Of a stretch of 64,000 bases of DNA, positions 1-8,007 are shown one piece after another. Source of the stretch: Robiginitomaculum sp. GTDB lineage: Bacteria > Pseudomonadota > Alphaproteobacteria > Caulobacterales > Maricaulaceae. The translations under genes were made by a program, and so were the position numbers. The notes below the pieces were generated by a model, which was given only the letters and a program-made list of their open reading frames with translations, ran no database searches and was not told the DNA's origin. Location: NCBI GenBank assembly GCA_016765135.1, contig JAESQN010000045.1, forward strand, positions 62,001-126,000, in the 5' to 3' direction. Every line of letters starts with the position of its first letter. The stretch's first letter is position 1.

Positions 1-332
1 GCCCCTGCTCCATAGCCAGCTGCACCGCCAGCACCGTAAGCGCCGGCGCCTTGAACTCCACGAAGTCCAAGAGCGCCTGTGCCCACACCGTATCCATTAG
101 CGCCTTGCGCACTCATACCATAAGCACCTTGGCCATAAGCACCTTGACCATATCCATTTCCGGCCATGCCATAACCTCCACCGCCAGCACATCCGCCAGC
201 CCCGTATGCATAACCGTTTTGCGTGGCGCAACCATAGCCGGCACCGCTGAAACCAGAGTTTCCACTTCCCATGCCGAGCCAGGAACACCCGGACAATAAA
301 ACCGCAGATAATGTACAAACTATAAGACGCAT
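1..332 (-). CDS. Glycine/tyrosine-rich lipoprotein, N-terminal part (runs off left edge)
   Basis: This reading frame starts at an ATG and stays open to the window edge, giving 110 residues without a stop. Residues 1-15 form a short hydrophobic signal and LLSG-C16 is a clear lipobox, so the product should be a lipoprotein. The mature part is rich in Gly, Tyr and Ala (YGQGAYGQGAYG-type repeats), with a GLRG motif at 89-92. Its first 20 residues resemble those of the next gene (LLSGCSWLG in both), which suggests tandem paralogues. Upstream is AGAGGGAG, a good ribosome binding site, and a 5-6-5 inverted repeat (GTTGC..GCAAC, 351-366). By analogy with the neighbour the missing C-terminus may be a beta-barrel; that is inference. 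Confidence 0.7.
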   Translation of the reverse strand, partial: MRLIVCTLSAVLLSGCSWLGMGSGNSGFSGAGYGCATQNGYAYGAGGCAGGGGYGMAGNGYGQGAYGQGAYGMSAQGANGYGVGTGALGLRGVQGAGAYGAGGAAGYGAG

Positions 333-447
333 AACCGTCTCCCTCTAAAAGTTGCGTTGTTGCAACCAATTAACCTCAATATGCTTAACAAAACCTTTTG
401 CAAACATTGGTTTTTCGAATTTTTCTCCAGTAAAGCTGGGTTTTTCA

Positions 448-1764
448 TTAAAAATTGTAGCTGCCGCGAATGGTTAAGGGGATAGAAATATTGTCATCCC
501 CCTGTGTGCCATCGGAGAAATCTCGAGCCGTTTCATATTTGATACCCGCCTCAAAGGCCAAAGCCGTTTTTGCGGTCACTTGCCACTCCAAACCAGCTTT
601 TACTGCACCATAAGGCACCCATTGTGCATCATATATTGAGACGGGTGCAGTTGTACCAATATTTTCAAAGTCACCATCAGGGTGCGTCAAACGTACCAGC
701 GCATAATCCAAGCGTCGTTGCTGGAGAAGTTGTCTTTGCGTGGTTTCCTTGTAATAGGACGCCCCGCCTGACGCGCTTATAAATGGCGTGATTGGTCGTT
801 GGAAGGTATTTGGTAAAATCGGGTTGAAATAATGGCGGGCACCAAGTTCTAAATCATACCGTTCCAATTCATTAAACTCATAAACTACACTTGCTACAGT
901 TATATTACGTTCTTGAAAAGGTACCGGCGGATCCGCAGGGTTAACTGGGTCAAGTTGGTTATCATAAAACAATATATCTACATCCGCAGATATAGTTTCG
1001 ATCATTTCCGCGCCCCCTCCCCTTTTTCCTTCCGCTCTCGTAAAACCCGCATTTGCAAAAATTGTGTTATGGTCATTGATAATATACTCCAGCCCGCCGC
1101 TGATTTGTAACGGGGCAGTGTACACATCTCCAAAACTTATATCCGGTGCGATGATTTCGTCGGGTGTCGAAGAAAAATTTGTAATTGTGTATGTAACTCC
1201 ATCCCTGGGCGTGCCACGAACTGTGCCGTCGTCCGGAAAAAAGTCAGCACTTGAGTAACCATTAAAACCAGCTGCGCTTGGGCTAAAGAGGGTCCCGCCA
1301 AGGCTCGGGTCAAGCCCCAAAGACAATTGCCCGCGCAGTTTCGGACGCTTCAATTTTTGAACAGGGGTATGATTTACCCGAGCGTTTTGCGTTGCACCAA
1401 CATGAGATCCGTAACCACCACTGGTATATTGTCCTTGCCGGTTATACCCACCCGTTTGACCACCCAAAGCCAAAGTAACTTGTTCTGGCTGGCATCCAGG
1501 CGGAATAGCTTGGGTTGGTGATGTGATCTGGCAACGCCCCAGGGTTCTTTGTCCAACTAGGGTTTTTTGTCCAACTAAGGATCTTTGTCCAATTCCCGGA
1601 TTGTATTGTTGAGAGCTGTTTTTGTACCCAACACTGTTATTGGCTTGGTAGTGTTGTCCACCACCGCCGCCAATGCCAAGCCAGGAACAGCCCGACAACA
1701 AAATGGCCGAACAAGTGCCAACAATCATGCGTGTCGTCATAGTCATAGTCAATCTCGTCATCAA
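448..1764 (-). CDS. Lipobox-bearing outer-membrane beta-barrel protein
   Basis: 438 residues with a lipobox LLSG-C26 and a low-complexity Gly/Gln-rich region to about residue 130. Three heptad-like repeats GQRSLV/GQKTLV/GQRTLG lie at 59-76. A KLRG motif at 142-145 precedes a region of alternating polar and aromatic strands that ends in SYNF; a terminal Phe is typical of outer-membrane barrels. The start is uncertain: ATGs at residues 1, 2, 7, 9 and 13 are possible, and the signal only needs the last. A 16-bp inverted repeat AGTGC-N6-GCACT (1771-1786) lies just upstream. Function is not recognised; the barrel assignment rests on composition and the C-terminus. Confidence 0.7.
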   Translation of the reverse strand: MMTRLTMTMTTRMIVGTCSAILLSGCSWLGIGGGGGQHYQANNSVGYKNSSQQYNPGIGQRSLVGQKTLVGQRTLGRCQITSPTQAIPPGCQPEQVTLALGGQTGGYNRQGQYTSGGYGSHVGATQNARVNHTPVQKLKRPKLRGQLSLGLDPSLGGTLFSPSAAGFNGYSSADFFPDDGTVRGTPRDGVTYTITNFSSTPDEIIAPDISFGDVYTAPLQISGGLEYIINDHNTIFANAGFTRAEGKRGGGAEMIETISADVDILFYDNQLDPVNPADPPVPFQERNITVASVVYEFNELERYDLELGARHYFNPILPNTFQRPITPFISASGGASYYKETTQRQLLQQRRLDYALVRLTHPDGDFENIGTTAPVSIYDAQWVPYGAVKAGLEWQVTAKTALAFEAGIKYETARDFSDGTQGDDNISIPLTIRGSYNF

Positions 1765-1871
1765 CGCTTAAGTGCAAAATCGCACTATAGTTAATGACTT
1801 GATGCCTGCTTATACTTAACAACTCGTTTATCGCGACGGGTTTTTGGGAGTTTTTCCTGAGCTAAAAAGAT

Positions 1872-2219
1872 TTAAAATAATGCCAAAACACTTTCAGGCG
1901 GGCGCCCGATCGCTGCTTTGTCGTCTTTGACTACAATCGGGCGTTCCAATAATTTGGGTTTTTGGGCGACGGCTTTAATAAGCTTATCCTCATCCTCGAC
2001 GGATTTCAGGTTCAACTCTTTATATATAGCCTCACCCGTGCGCATAATGTCGCGGACAGACTTAACACCCAACAGTGTAACCAGTTCGCGGATTTCCACC
2101 TCCGTTGGCGGCACTTTCAAATACTCAATAATATCAGGGTTCTCCCCGCGCTCTTGCAACAATGCCAGTGTCTGGCGGGATTTGGAACAGCGCGGGTTGT
2201 GGTATATTTTCAGGCTCAT
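1872..2219 (-). CDS. arsC: ArsC-family arsenate reductase (glutaredoxin type)
   Basis: 115 residues, the full length of the thioredoxin-fold ArsC family. HNPRCSKSRQ near the N-terminus carries the catalytic Cys11, and Arg60, Arg93 and Arg106 fall at or next to the positions of the three arginines that hold arsenate in the Escherichia coli plasmid enzyme. Such proteins reduce arsenate to arsenite with glutathione and glutaredoxin. No arsB, acr3 or arsR gene lies nearby, so this may be one of the stand-alone ArsC/YffB-like genes that many proteobacteria carry, with a role less certain than arsenic resistance. It is divergent from the next gene. Confidence 0.88.
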   Translation of the reverse strand: MSLKIYHNPRCSKSRQTLALLQERGENPDIIEYLKVPPTEVEIRELVTLLGVKSVRDIMRTGEAIYKELNLKSVEDEDKLIKAVAQKPKLLERPIVVKDDKAAIGRPPESVLALF

Positions 2220-2275
2220 GACAGTTTCTCTTTTTGGGCATTGATTTGGCGTTCGTTATAAGCGAATTAGCTAGA

Positions 2276-3421
2276 ATGAAAACTGAAATAAACGACTTTC
2301 CTGTTTCGGGGCATGTGGCAGACGGCTTTGAGCCTGTTCGGAGTGCCTTTGTTGCTAATTTTGCAGACGGGTTTGAGGCTGGAGCCGGGTTTTGTGTCTA
2401 TAAAGACGGCGAATGCCTTGTCGATTTAATCGGCGGGACACGGGACAGGCGCGGTGAACTAGCTTGGCAATCCGACACATTGGTGCCAGTGTTTTCCACC
2501 ACCAAAGCCGTCGCCGCTCTTGTTATAGCCTGGCTGGTTGAGCAAGGTCGCCTGGATTACGGCCAAACCGTCGCCAGCTTGTGGTCTGCATTTACGGCCC
2601 ACGGCAAAGGCAAATTAACAGTGGCGCAAGTTATGTCCCACCAAGCGGGATTGTCCGGTATTACCGACCCTATGAAGCCTGAAGATTGGTTCGACTGGGA
2701 CGGTATGTGCGCCAGGCTGGCGGCACAAGCCCCCATCTGGCCACCCGGTACACGCAGTGGGTATCACCCGTTGACATTCGGGTTTTTGGCTGGAGAGATC
2801 GCCAGGCTGGCTGACAAACAAGGCCGCACATTGGGTACAATTTTGCGCGAGGAATTTTGCCAGCCGCACGATATAGATTTTTTTATTGGCACACCTGGGA
2901 GCGAACACGAACGCTGCGCCGATTTATATAAACCCCGCGCCATGTCAGACTTGGGCGAAATCAACGCCGCCACCCGCGCCGCTTTCTTGCAACCCTGGTC
3001 ATCACCGGGTGGGCGCGGCACCGCCGCATGGCGAAGCGCAGAATTTGCTGCTGCTAATGGTCACGGGACGGCCAAATCCGTCGCAAAGTTGATGCAATTG
3101 GCACTGGACGGGCATATCGGTGAGAAAAAATATCTATCAAAAGCAACACTGACAAGCCTATCACAAGACCGCATTTCAGGCCCGGACCTGGTCTTGCCAT
3201 TTGATCTGACATTTGCTGCCGGACTGATGCTCAATCGATCCAATCAATTTTACGGCCCAAATGAAACCACGCTCGGTCATTCAGGCTGGGGCGGTTCGTG
3301 CGCATTCGCAGACCAAGACGCAGGTATCACCTGCGCCTATGTCATGAACAAACAAAGTAATGTTTTGATAGGCGATGAACGCCCTGTGCGGCTTATTGAG
3401 GCGCTTTACGGTTGTTTTTAA
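2276..3421 (+). CDS. Serine hydrolase, beta-lactamase/EstB family
   Basis: 381 residues from the ATG at 2276; a TTG at 2234 would add 14 residues, but the ATG is preferred. The S-T-T-K tetrad (about 74-77, FSTTKAV) is the SxxK nucleophile motif of class C beta-lactamase-like esterases. A Tyr in SGYHP (about 163) fits the YxN-type position, and HSGWGGS near the C-terminus fits the HxG motif. There is no signal peptide, so it is probably cytoplasmic. Family members are esterases, lactonases or peptidases and the substrate cannot be read from the sequence. The gene stops 4 bases inside the trcR 3' end, in convergent orientation. Confidence 0.85.
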   Translation: MKTEINDFPVSGHVADGFEPVRSAFVANFADGFEAGAGFCVYKDGECLVDLIGGTRDRRGELAWQSDTLVPVFSTTKAVAALVIAWLVEQGRLDYGQTVASLWSAFTAHGKGKLTVAQVMSHQAGLSGITDPMKPEDWFDWDGMCARLAAQAPIWPPGTRSGYHPLTFGFLAGEIARLADKQGRTLGTILREEFCQPHDIDFFIGTPGSEHERCADLYKPRAMSDLGEINAATRAAFLQPWSSPGGRGTAAWRSAEFAAANGHGTAKSVAKLMQLALDGHIGEKKYLSKATLTSLSQDRISGPDLVLPFDLTFAAGLMLNRSNQFYGPNETTLGHSGWGGSCAFADQDAGITCAYVMNKQSNVLIGDERPVRLIEALYGCF

Positions 3422-4101
3422 CTATTGGGGGCAGATGGCTTAAACAGACTTTCCAGAGTGTGCTGGGTTTTCGGCTTATCCGCTACAGGGTTCGGCACGG
3501 CATCTACAGTTGGCTTTAAGGCTTCACCTTCGTCGGTAACAACCGTGTTTTTGGCGTCCAGCTTGGCTTTTTTCTCGGCGGCTATTCTGACCACATCATC
3601 CAGATCCATTTGGGAGCACAATCCGAGAGACACAGGGTCGGTCGGGTTTATCGTGTTGGTTTTCCAATGGGTACGGTCGCGGATAGATTTAATGGTCGGT
3701 TTGGTGGTGCCGATCAGTTTCGAAATTTGTGGGTCGGATACTTCCGGGTGATTGCGGACAAGCCAGGCAATGGCGTCTGGCCTGTCTTGACGCCGCGACA
3801 AAGGCGTATAACGCGGCCCCCGGCGTTTTTTAGCTTTGGAGGTTGGAATAGGCGCATGGTCAAAACTGACGGCGACCATTTGGTAAGATGCATCTTTCTC
3901 GGCTTTTTCAATTTCGTCGCGGGTAACCTGCCCATTGGAAATAGGGTCTGCGCCGCGTATGCCCGCCGCTACATCACCGTCTGCAATACCCTTGACCTCT
4001 AATATATGCAGGCCGCAAAACTCGGAAACCTGTTCAAATGTCATTACCGTATTGTCAATCAGCCAAACTGCTGTGGCTTTCGGCATTAAAATTTTGCTCA
4101 T
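3418..4101 (-). CDS. trcR: TrcR-like cell-cycle transcriptional regulator (DUF1013)
   Basis: 227 residues from the ATG at 4101, which follows a strong AGGAG ribosome binding site. The frame stays open upstream to 4230, but that stretch contains a terminator and is unlikely to be coding. The N-terminus MSKILMPKATAVWLIDN and the central block are typical of the alphaproteobacterial DUF1013 family, annotated as TrcR. A helix-turn-helix-like segment (QISKLIGTTKPTIKSI, about 125-144) follows a basic patch KKRRGPRY. The C-terminal 50 residues are polar and probably disordered. rcdA lies about 0.5 kb away on the other strand, so two cell-cycle proteins share this neighbourhood. The leader has its own terminator-like hairpin. 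Confidence 0.85.
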   Translation of the reverse strand: MSKILMPKATAVWLIDNTVMTFEQVSEFCGLHILEVKGIADGDVAAGIRGADPISNGQVTRDEIEKAEKDASYQMVAVSFDHAPIPTSKAKKRRGPRYTPLSRRQDRPDAIAWLVRNHPEVSDPQISKLIGTTKPTIKSIRDRTHWKTNTINPTDPVSLGLCSQMDLDDVVRIAAEKKAKLDAKNTVVTDEGEALKPTVDAVPNPVADKPKTQHTLESLFKPSAPNS

Positions 4102-4192
4102 AATTCTCTCCTGCATTCTTTCTTGCCCAGATTTGGTAAATTCATTTTGATTTGCAAAACCCTGCCCATCAACTAATAAAAACTCAACCAAT

Positions 4193-4213
4193 AAAAAACC
4201 CCGCTCAGCGGGG
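4193..4213 (-). terminator. Rho-independent terminator in the trcR leader
   Basis: Read on the minus strand this is CCCCGC-TGA-GCGGGG followed by TTTTTT: a GC-only 6-bp stem with a 3-base loop and a U-run. It lies about 90 bases upstream of the trcR start and faces the same way. No minus-strand gene lies to its right before rcdA, so it must end a short transcript or attenuate trcR. Confidence 0.75.
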
Positions 4214-4320
4214 TCGTAGCCAATGGCCATGAAGCCTTAGCTTCGAATTAACCCTCATCTACGCCTTTGTGTTCGTTTTGGCAAGAGGTATACAGTATTT
4301 ATTGTGCTGTGTATTTTATA
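4193..4320 (-). ncRNA. Candidate short leader RNA or sRNA upstream of trcR
   Basis: On the minus strand, the roughly 100 bases before the terminator hold a second small hairpin (GAAGC-TAAG-GCTTC) and a 17-codon open frame. That frame starts at an ATG near 4258 and its stop codon lies in the loop of the terminator hairpin. This layout would suit an attenuator or a small RNA. The promoter is not convincing (an A/T-rich TATAAAAT near 4313-4320), so the 5' end is a guess. Confidence 0.35.
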
Positions 4321-4350
4321 GCCTATAAAGAGAAAAACAGGGTTTTGGAT

Positions 4351-4539
4351 ATGGACGAAGCAGATTTAAAACGAGCCGGACAGGCTTTCAGAGTTGGCGA
4401 GGATTTATATGGTATATCTGTCGCGCAATTGACGGAAAGGCTGGAGGTATTGTCTGCCGAACAAATCCGCATCAAGCACGCTATTACGCAAAAAAACGCG
4501 GAATTAACCACGGCAGAAACTTTTTTCCGCAAAAGTTGA
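4351..4539 (+). CDS. DUF1192 family small protein
   Basis: 62 residues from the ATG at 4351; a longer frame from 4267 lacks a good start context. It begins MDEADLKRA, has a central YGISVAQLTERLEVLSAEQIRIK block and ends in a charged helix, as in the small alphaproteobacterial DUF1192 proteins that are often found next to DUF1465 genes. The second half (about 30-58) looks like one amphipathic coiled-coil helix. No function is established. It precedes rcdA by about 115 bases on the same strand. Confidence 0.75.
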   Translation: MDEADLKRAGQAFRVGEDLYGISVAQLTERLEVLSAEQIRIKHAITQKNAELTTAETFFRKS

Positions 4540-4607
4540 AAATGGCGCGAGGTTTGCACAGAGGTTTGTATGTGAGGACAAACAGACTAATATGAAACAC
4601 TACCTGG

Positions 4608-4622
4608 TTAAACGATATTTAG
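4608..4622 (+). promoter_or_regulatory. CtrA-box-like site upstream of rcdA
   Basis: TTAA, seven bases, then TTAG: seven of the eight key bases of the CtrA recognition pattern TTAA-N7-TTAA. It lies about 35-50 bases before the rcdA start. rcdA of Caulobacter is known to be under CtrA control, which makes the site plausible, but one match in AT-rich DNA is weak evidence. Confidence 0.35.
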
Positions 4623-4655
4623 AACAGGTGGCCGCAAATTTGCGAAATGGAGTGA

Positions 4656-5234
4656 ATGATGAACGATACGACAGGGCGCATAAATGTGAAAGCGGATGAG
4701 GACAATAGGGTGATAGATACATTGGGGCCACAGGCAGAAGCACGGCTAAAAGAATTTACCGGATCGGAGTTGTTCGCGAAGACATTTCGCGAGGGCATGG
4801 ATTTGGTGGAAGAAACCGCCGCCTATCTTGACGGGCCAGGTCGCCATGACAGCAAAAAACTTGGTCGTAATGACGCCCTGATTTATGCATCCCAAAGCAT
4901 GCGCCTGACCACACGTCTGATGCAAGTCGCATCGTGGCTATTGGTACAACGCGCCCTCAAAGAGGGCGAAATGAGCGGGGCAGAAGCCCGGGCCGAGAAA
5001 TACAGACTTGTACCCGAAACGGGGGAAAGCGCAGAACATACCAAGCCGTTACGACAATATGCTGCCAGCCTTCCGTCTTTATTATTGGATTTATTGGCCC
5101 GTTCAGAAAAGCTATATGAAAGAATTGTCCGCCTTGACCGTTCTCTTTACGGCTCTATCAATGCCCAGCACGGCAATACGGTCGCCGATCAGATCAGCCG
5201 ACTAGAAGCCGCGTTTTCCAAATTTCCTGTTTAG
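4656..5234 (+). CDS. rcdA: RcdA-like regulator of CtrA degradation (DUF1465)
   Basis: 192 residues. The central block SMRLTTRLMQVASWLLVQRALKEGEM, followed by the helix LLDLLARSEKLYERIVRLD, is typical of DUF1465/RcdA, a three-helix-bundle adaptor that helps deliver CtrA and other substrates to ClpXP in Caulobacter. A GGAG motif lies 3 bases before the first ATG and 6 before a second (4659), so either may be used. A candidate CtrA box lies just upstream. The gene converges with ppx/gppA, whose stop lies within 4 bases of this stop. Confidence 0.88.
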   Translation: MMNDTTGRINVKADEDNRVIDTLGPQAEARLKEFTGSELFAKTFREGMDLVEETAAYLDGPGRHDSKKLGRNDALIYASQSMRLTTRLMQVASWLLVQRALKEGEMSGAEARAEKYRLVPETGESAEHTKPLRQYAASLPSLLLDLLARSEKLYERIVRLDRSLYGSINAQHGNTVADQISRLEAAFSKFPV

Positions 5235-6748
5235 AGCCTGTGCACATTTAGCTTACAACCAATCAAGTTTGCTAGTGTGTCAAAATGGGTTTGGCCACGT
5301 TCGATCAAAAATACGTCTGCACCCTCCTCAACACATAAACTTAAAACACCTGGCTCTACCCCCAATGAGAAGTTTTTTAATACGGCCGAGCTACGCCCGC
5401 TAAGCACGACGGCGGCGCGCAAGGCTTCTCCGTAAATTTTTGCGCTCATTTGTTCTTCGTCGCTCAATAGATATTGGATCGCCGCGTTGTTCGGGGGTTT
5501 TTTACGGCTCCGAAACGAACGGAACAACATCAAAGCCAAATAAGCCCGTTCTTTATGGGTTAGGCCCGGCAACGGGCCGTAGAGCGCTATTTCATAAACA
5601 ATTTGGGCGCGGTGATCAGGATGCAGGCCTGCACCCGTACCAATAAGCAGGCTGGCGGCTTTGCGAATGCGGTTCTCATTATCCAGATTGAATGCACGGG
5701 GTAGACCTGCATGAACGCCCGAAAGAAATGCGAACAAAGCCCTGCCCATTTTGCCTTGCTCCCCGTCGCGCCTGGATAAGTTGCTACAAGCGTCAAACAA
5801 GGCATTGCGCTTTTTAGTCTCCGCACTCAATGACGTGTACACCAATCCATCGCGCAAGCCGCCCGGGGCAATGACCACGTGTTTGATCGGCAGTTTTTCC
5901 AATAACACGCTTAATATCAAGCCGCCATAAGGCAGGGTATCGGCGCGTCTTTGGGAAATATTGGGCCAATTTAACAAGGCCTGTGTACCTTGCGGTGAAC
6001 AGGCCCAATTTGCCAATTGCCTGGCCACTTGGACATCAAGCCGGTAATTATGGGCCATACGCAAGGGATAATCATTACGTTTTTGGTGGATGATCGCGAG
6101 ATTGCGCCACGCGCCACCGATCAAATATAGAGTGTCCAAATGGGAGAAGTTTTGACTTAGGGTATCGGCGAATTTGCTTTCAATAAGCGGACGCAAAGTG
6201 AGCGGATCAAACCGGCCATCATACATGGCAAATGGCCCAAGTTGGTACGACATACTGTCCAATGCCTGCTCATCTGAAATTTTGACCAATTCCAAACTGG
6301 CACCACCCAGATCTGCCGCCAACCCCTTGGCACGCGCTTCGCCTGTGATAACCCCATATGCCGACATGGACGCTTCTGCTACACCACTGAGCGGCGCAAT
6401 ATCCAACCCGGTTTGCGTTTTAACCAGTGCAATAAATTCGGGCGCGTCACTTGCGTCGCGCAGGGCAGCTGTTGCGGCAACAAGCACATCATCCAAATTT
6501 TGTGCTCTCGCAAGCGCCGTAAATCTTTTCAGGGCCGCCAACGCCTGCACACAACCCTGGGGGCTTAATTTACCAGTTCGGCGTAAATCCCGGCCCAGGC
6601 CAGCCAATACTTTTTCATCGTAAACAGAAGCAAATGCGGCCCCGTGTATAGCATAGACAACAAAACGGACGGAGTTGGAACCAATATCAATCACCCCCAC
6701 CCGCCTTTTGAAAGCTTTGTCAATGGCAGGTTCGGAGATCATCCGCAT
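5231..6748 (-). CDS. ppx: Ppx/GppA exopolyphosphatase family protein
   Basis: 505 residues. The N-terminal actin-like domain has GVIDIGSNSVRFVV (18-31), and a second phosphate-binding block ADLGGASLEL lies near residue 145. The C-terminal half carries the HD-like helical region (LHPDHRAQIVYEIAL), giving the full-length form. Such enzymes hydrolyse polyphosphate or the 5' phosphate of pppGpp; sequence alone does not separate the two. It is 21 bases downstream of ptsN on the same strand and may be co-transcribed with the nitrogen-PTS genes, which would link phosphate/(p)ppGpp metabolism with PTS-Ntr. Confidence 0.88.
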   Translation of the reverse strand: MRMISEPAIDKAFKRRVGVIDIGSNSVRFVVYAIHGAAFASVYDEKVLAGLGRDLRRTGKLSPQGCVQALAALKRFTALARAQNLDDVLVAATAALRDASDAPEFIALVKTQTGLDIAPLSGVAEASMSAYGVITGEARAKGLAADLGGASLELVKISDEQALDSMSYQLGPFAMYDGRFDPLTLRPLIESKFADTLSQNFSHLDTLYLIGGAWRNLAIIHQKRNDYPLRMAHNYRLDVQVARQLANWACSPQGTQALLNWPNISQRRADTLPYGGLILSVLLEKLPIKHVVIAPGGLRDGLVYTSLSAETKKRNALFDACSNLSRRDGEQGKMGRALFAFLSGVHAGLPRAFNLDNENRIRKAASLLIGTGAGLHPDHRAQIVYEIALYGPLPGLTHKERAYLALMLFRSFRSRKKPPNNAAIQYLLSDEEQMSAKIYGEALRAAVVLSGRSSAVLKNFSLGVEPGVLSLCVEEGADVFLIERGQTHFDTLANLIGCKLNVHRL

Positions 6749-6769
6749 CGCCGCTTATTACGCCGCACT

Positions 6770-7255
6770 TTACGCTGCATTGGCTTTACGGTCTTCGGTG
6801 AGCAATACATGCAAGGCTTCTATATTGGGCGCAGTGCGTAATTTATCACGTATGTCTTCACGGCGCAAAAGTCGGGAAACTTGCGCCAAGGCTTTCAAAT
6901 GATCACCGCTGGCATTGGCCGGAGCCAAGAGCAAGACAACGAGATCCACTGGCCGCTCGTCAATAGATTCGTAATCCAAAGGCGTCTCGAGCCTCGCAAA
7001 TATAGCCCGTACCTTACTTAACCCCTCAAGCCTGGCGTGGGGAATGGCGACACCATAGCCGACACCAGTGCTACCAAGCCGTTCGCGTTCTGATACGGCG
7101 CTTACAATATCCCGGCTTTTGATGGTATCAGCACCAATAGCACCGCATTGGATCGCAAGCTCAGCCATTTCTTGAAACAATTGTTTTTTACTGACCGCAT
7201 GGAGGTCTGAGGTCACACAGCCCATTGCAAATAAATCTTCGGTATTCATTTTCAC
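6770..7255 (-). CDS. ptsN: PTS IIA-like nitrogen regulatory protein PtsN (EIIA-Ntr)
   Basis: 161 residues. GVGYGVAIPHAR carries His73, the phosphorylation site of EIIA-Ntr, after the usual SERERLGSTG segment. It is the terminal phosphate acceptor of the PEP-PtsP-NPr relay and acts on partners instead of carrying sugar. It lies downstream of rpoN and hpf in the order seen in many proteobacteria. A second ATG two codons in (7249) is an alternative start. Confidence 0.93.
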   Translation of the reverse strand: MKMNTEDLFAMGCVTSDLHAVSKKQLFQEMAELAIQCGAIGADTIKSRDIVSAVSERERLGSTGVGYGVAIPHARLEGLSKVRAIFARLETPLDYESIDERPVDLVVLLLAPANASGDHLKALAQVSRLLRREDIRDKLRTAPNIEALHVLLTEDRKANAA

Positions 7256-7353
7256 TCACAGTTTTGGCCCGGTATTCCGGCACATTATTATTATCCCAGA
7301 TTATTGTTTCTGGCACTGAATGTCTGTCTCAGCGTTTCAAATTCAGGGGGCTA

Positions 7354-7935
7354 TTAGCCTAACTGTCTTTGCGGGTCAATCCACCCTACATTGCCGTCCG
7401 CACGTTTGAACACAACATTAAGACCACCGTGAGCCGCATTGTTAAACACCACGGCCCCGGAATCAGTTAACCCCAACTCTAGCGAGGCCATGCTAACTGT
7501 CATGGTGCGGATTTCTGTTTTTTGTTCAGCTATGACCAATGGCTCGGCAGGTGGCCCATTGTCTTCCTCCTCGTCATCATCATCAATCCCAACCGGGTTT
7601 TGCAAAACATATAAAGCCAAAGCTTCGGCTTTTTGCTCGGCCTGATGATCGGTCAAACGCCGTTTATAGCGCCGCAAGCGTTTCTCCAAATGCTCCAATG
7701 CTTCATCCGCAGCTCCGTAAGCATCTTGGGCGCCCCCCTTGGCTGCCATTGTAGCGCCGGACGGTAAATGCACTGAAATAACTGCGTTAAATCCCGAACC
7801 TTCTTTAGATACCGAGGCATGGGCCTCGCCAGAGCGGTGGATATATTTATCCATCATACCTTCAAGACGTCCGTTGATTCGCTCTGACAGAGCAGTGGAA
7901 ACATCAATACCTTTAGATACAATATGAATTTGCAT
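7354..7935 (-). CDS. hpf: Ribosome hibernation-promoting factor, long form
   Basis: 193 residues, the long HPF form. The N-terminal HPF/RaiA domain runs from MQIHIVSKG to the basic helix HLEKRLRRYKRR at about 95. An acidic linker with a DDDDEEED run follows, and then the C-terminal dimerisation domain (SMASLELGLTDSGAVVFNN..GWIDPQ). Long HPF dimerises 70S ribosomes into inactive 100S particles in stationary phase. The start has a good AGGAG site. It is the middle gene of the rpoN-hpf-ptsN block, with gaps of 72 and 98 bases. Confidence 0.93.
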   Translation of the reverse strand: MQIHIVSKGIDVSTALSERINGRLEGMMDKYIHRSGEAHASVSKEGSGFNAVISVHLPSGATMAAKGGAQDAYGAADEALEHLEKRLRRYKRRLTDHQAEQKAEALALYVLQNPVGIDDDDEEEDNGPPAEPLVIAEQKTEIRTMTVSMASLELGLTDSGAVVFNNAAHGGLNVVFKRADGNVGWIDPQRQLG

Positions 7936-8007
7936 GGGAAATTTCTCCTGTTTGAGTGTAACTCACCCTAGCATTTATAATTGCCAAGGTCAGGTGAAAT
8001 ATTAGTA

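Noticed and set aside
7300-7340. Sigma-54-type TGGCAC in the hpf-ptsN gap
   Set aside because: The GC doublet of the -12 element is missing at the right distance.
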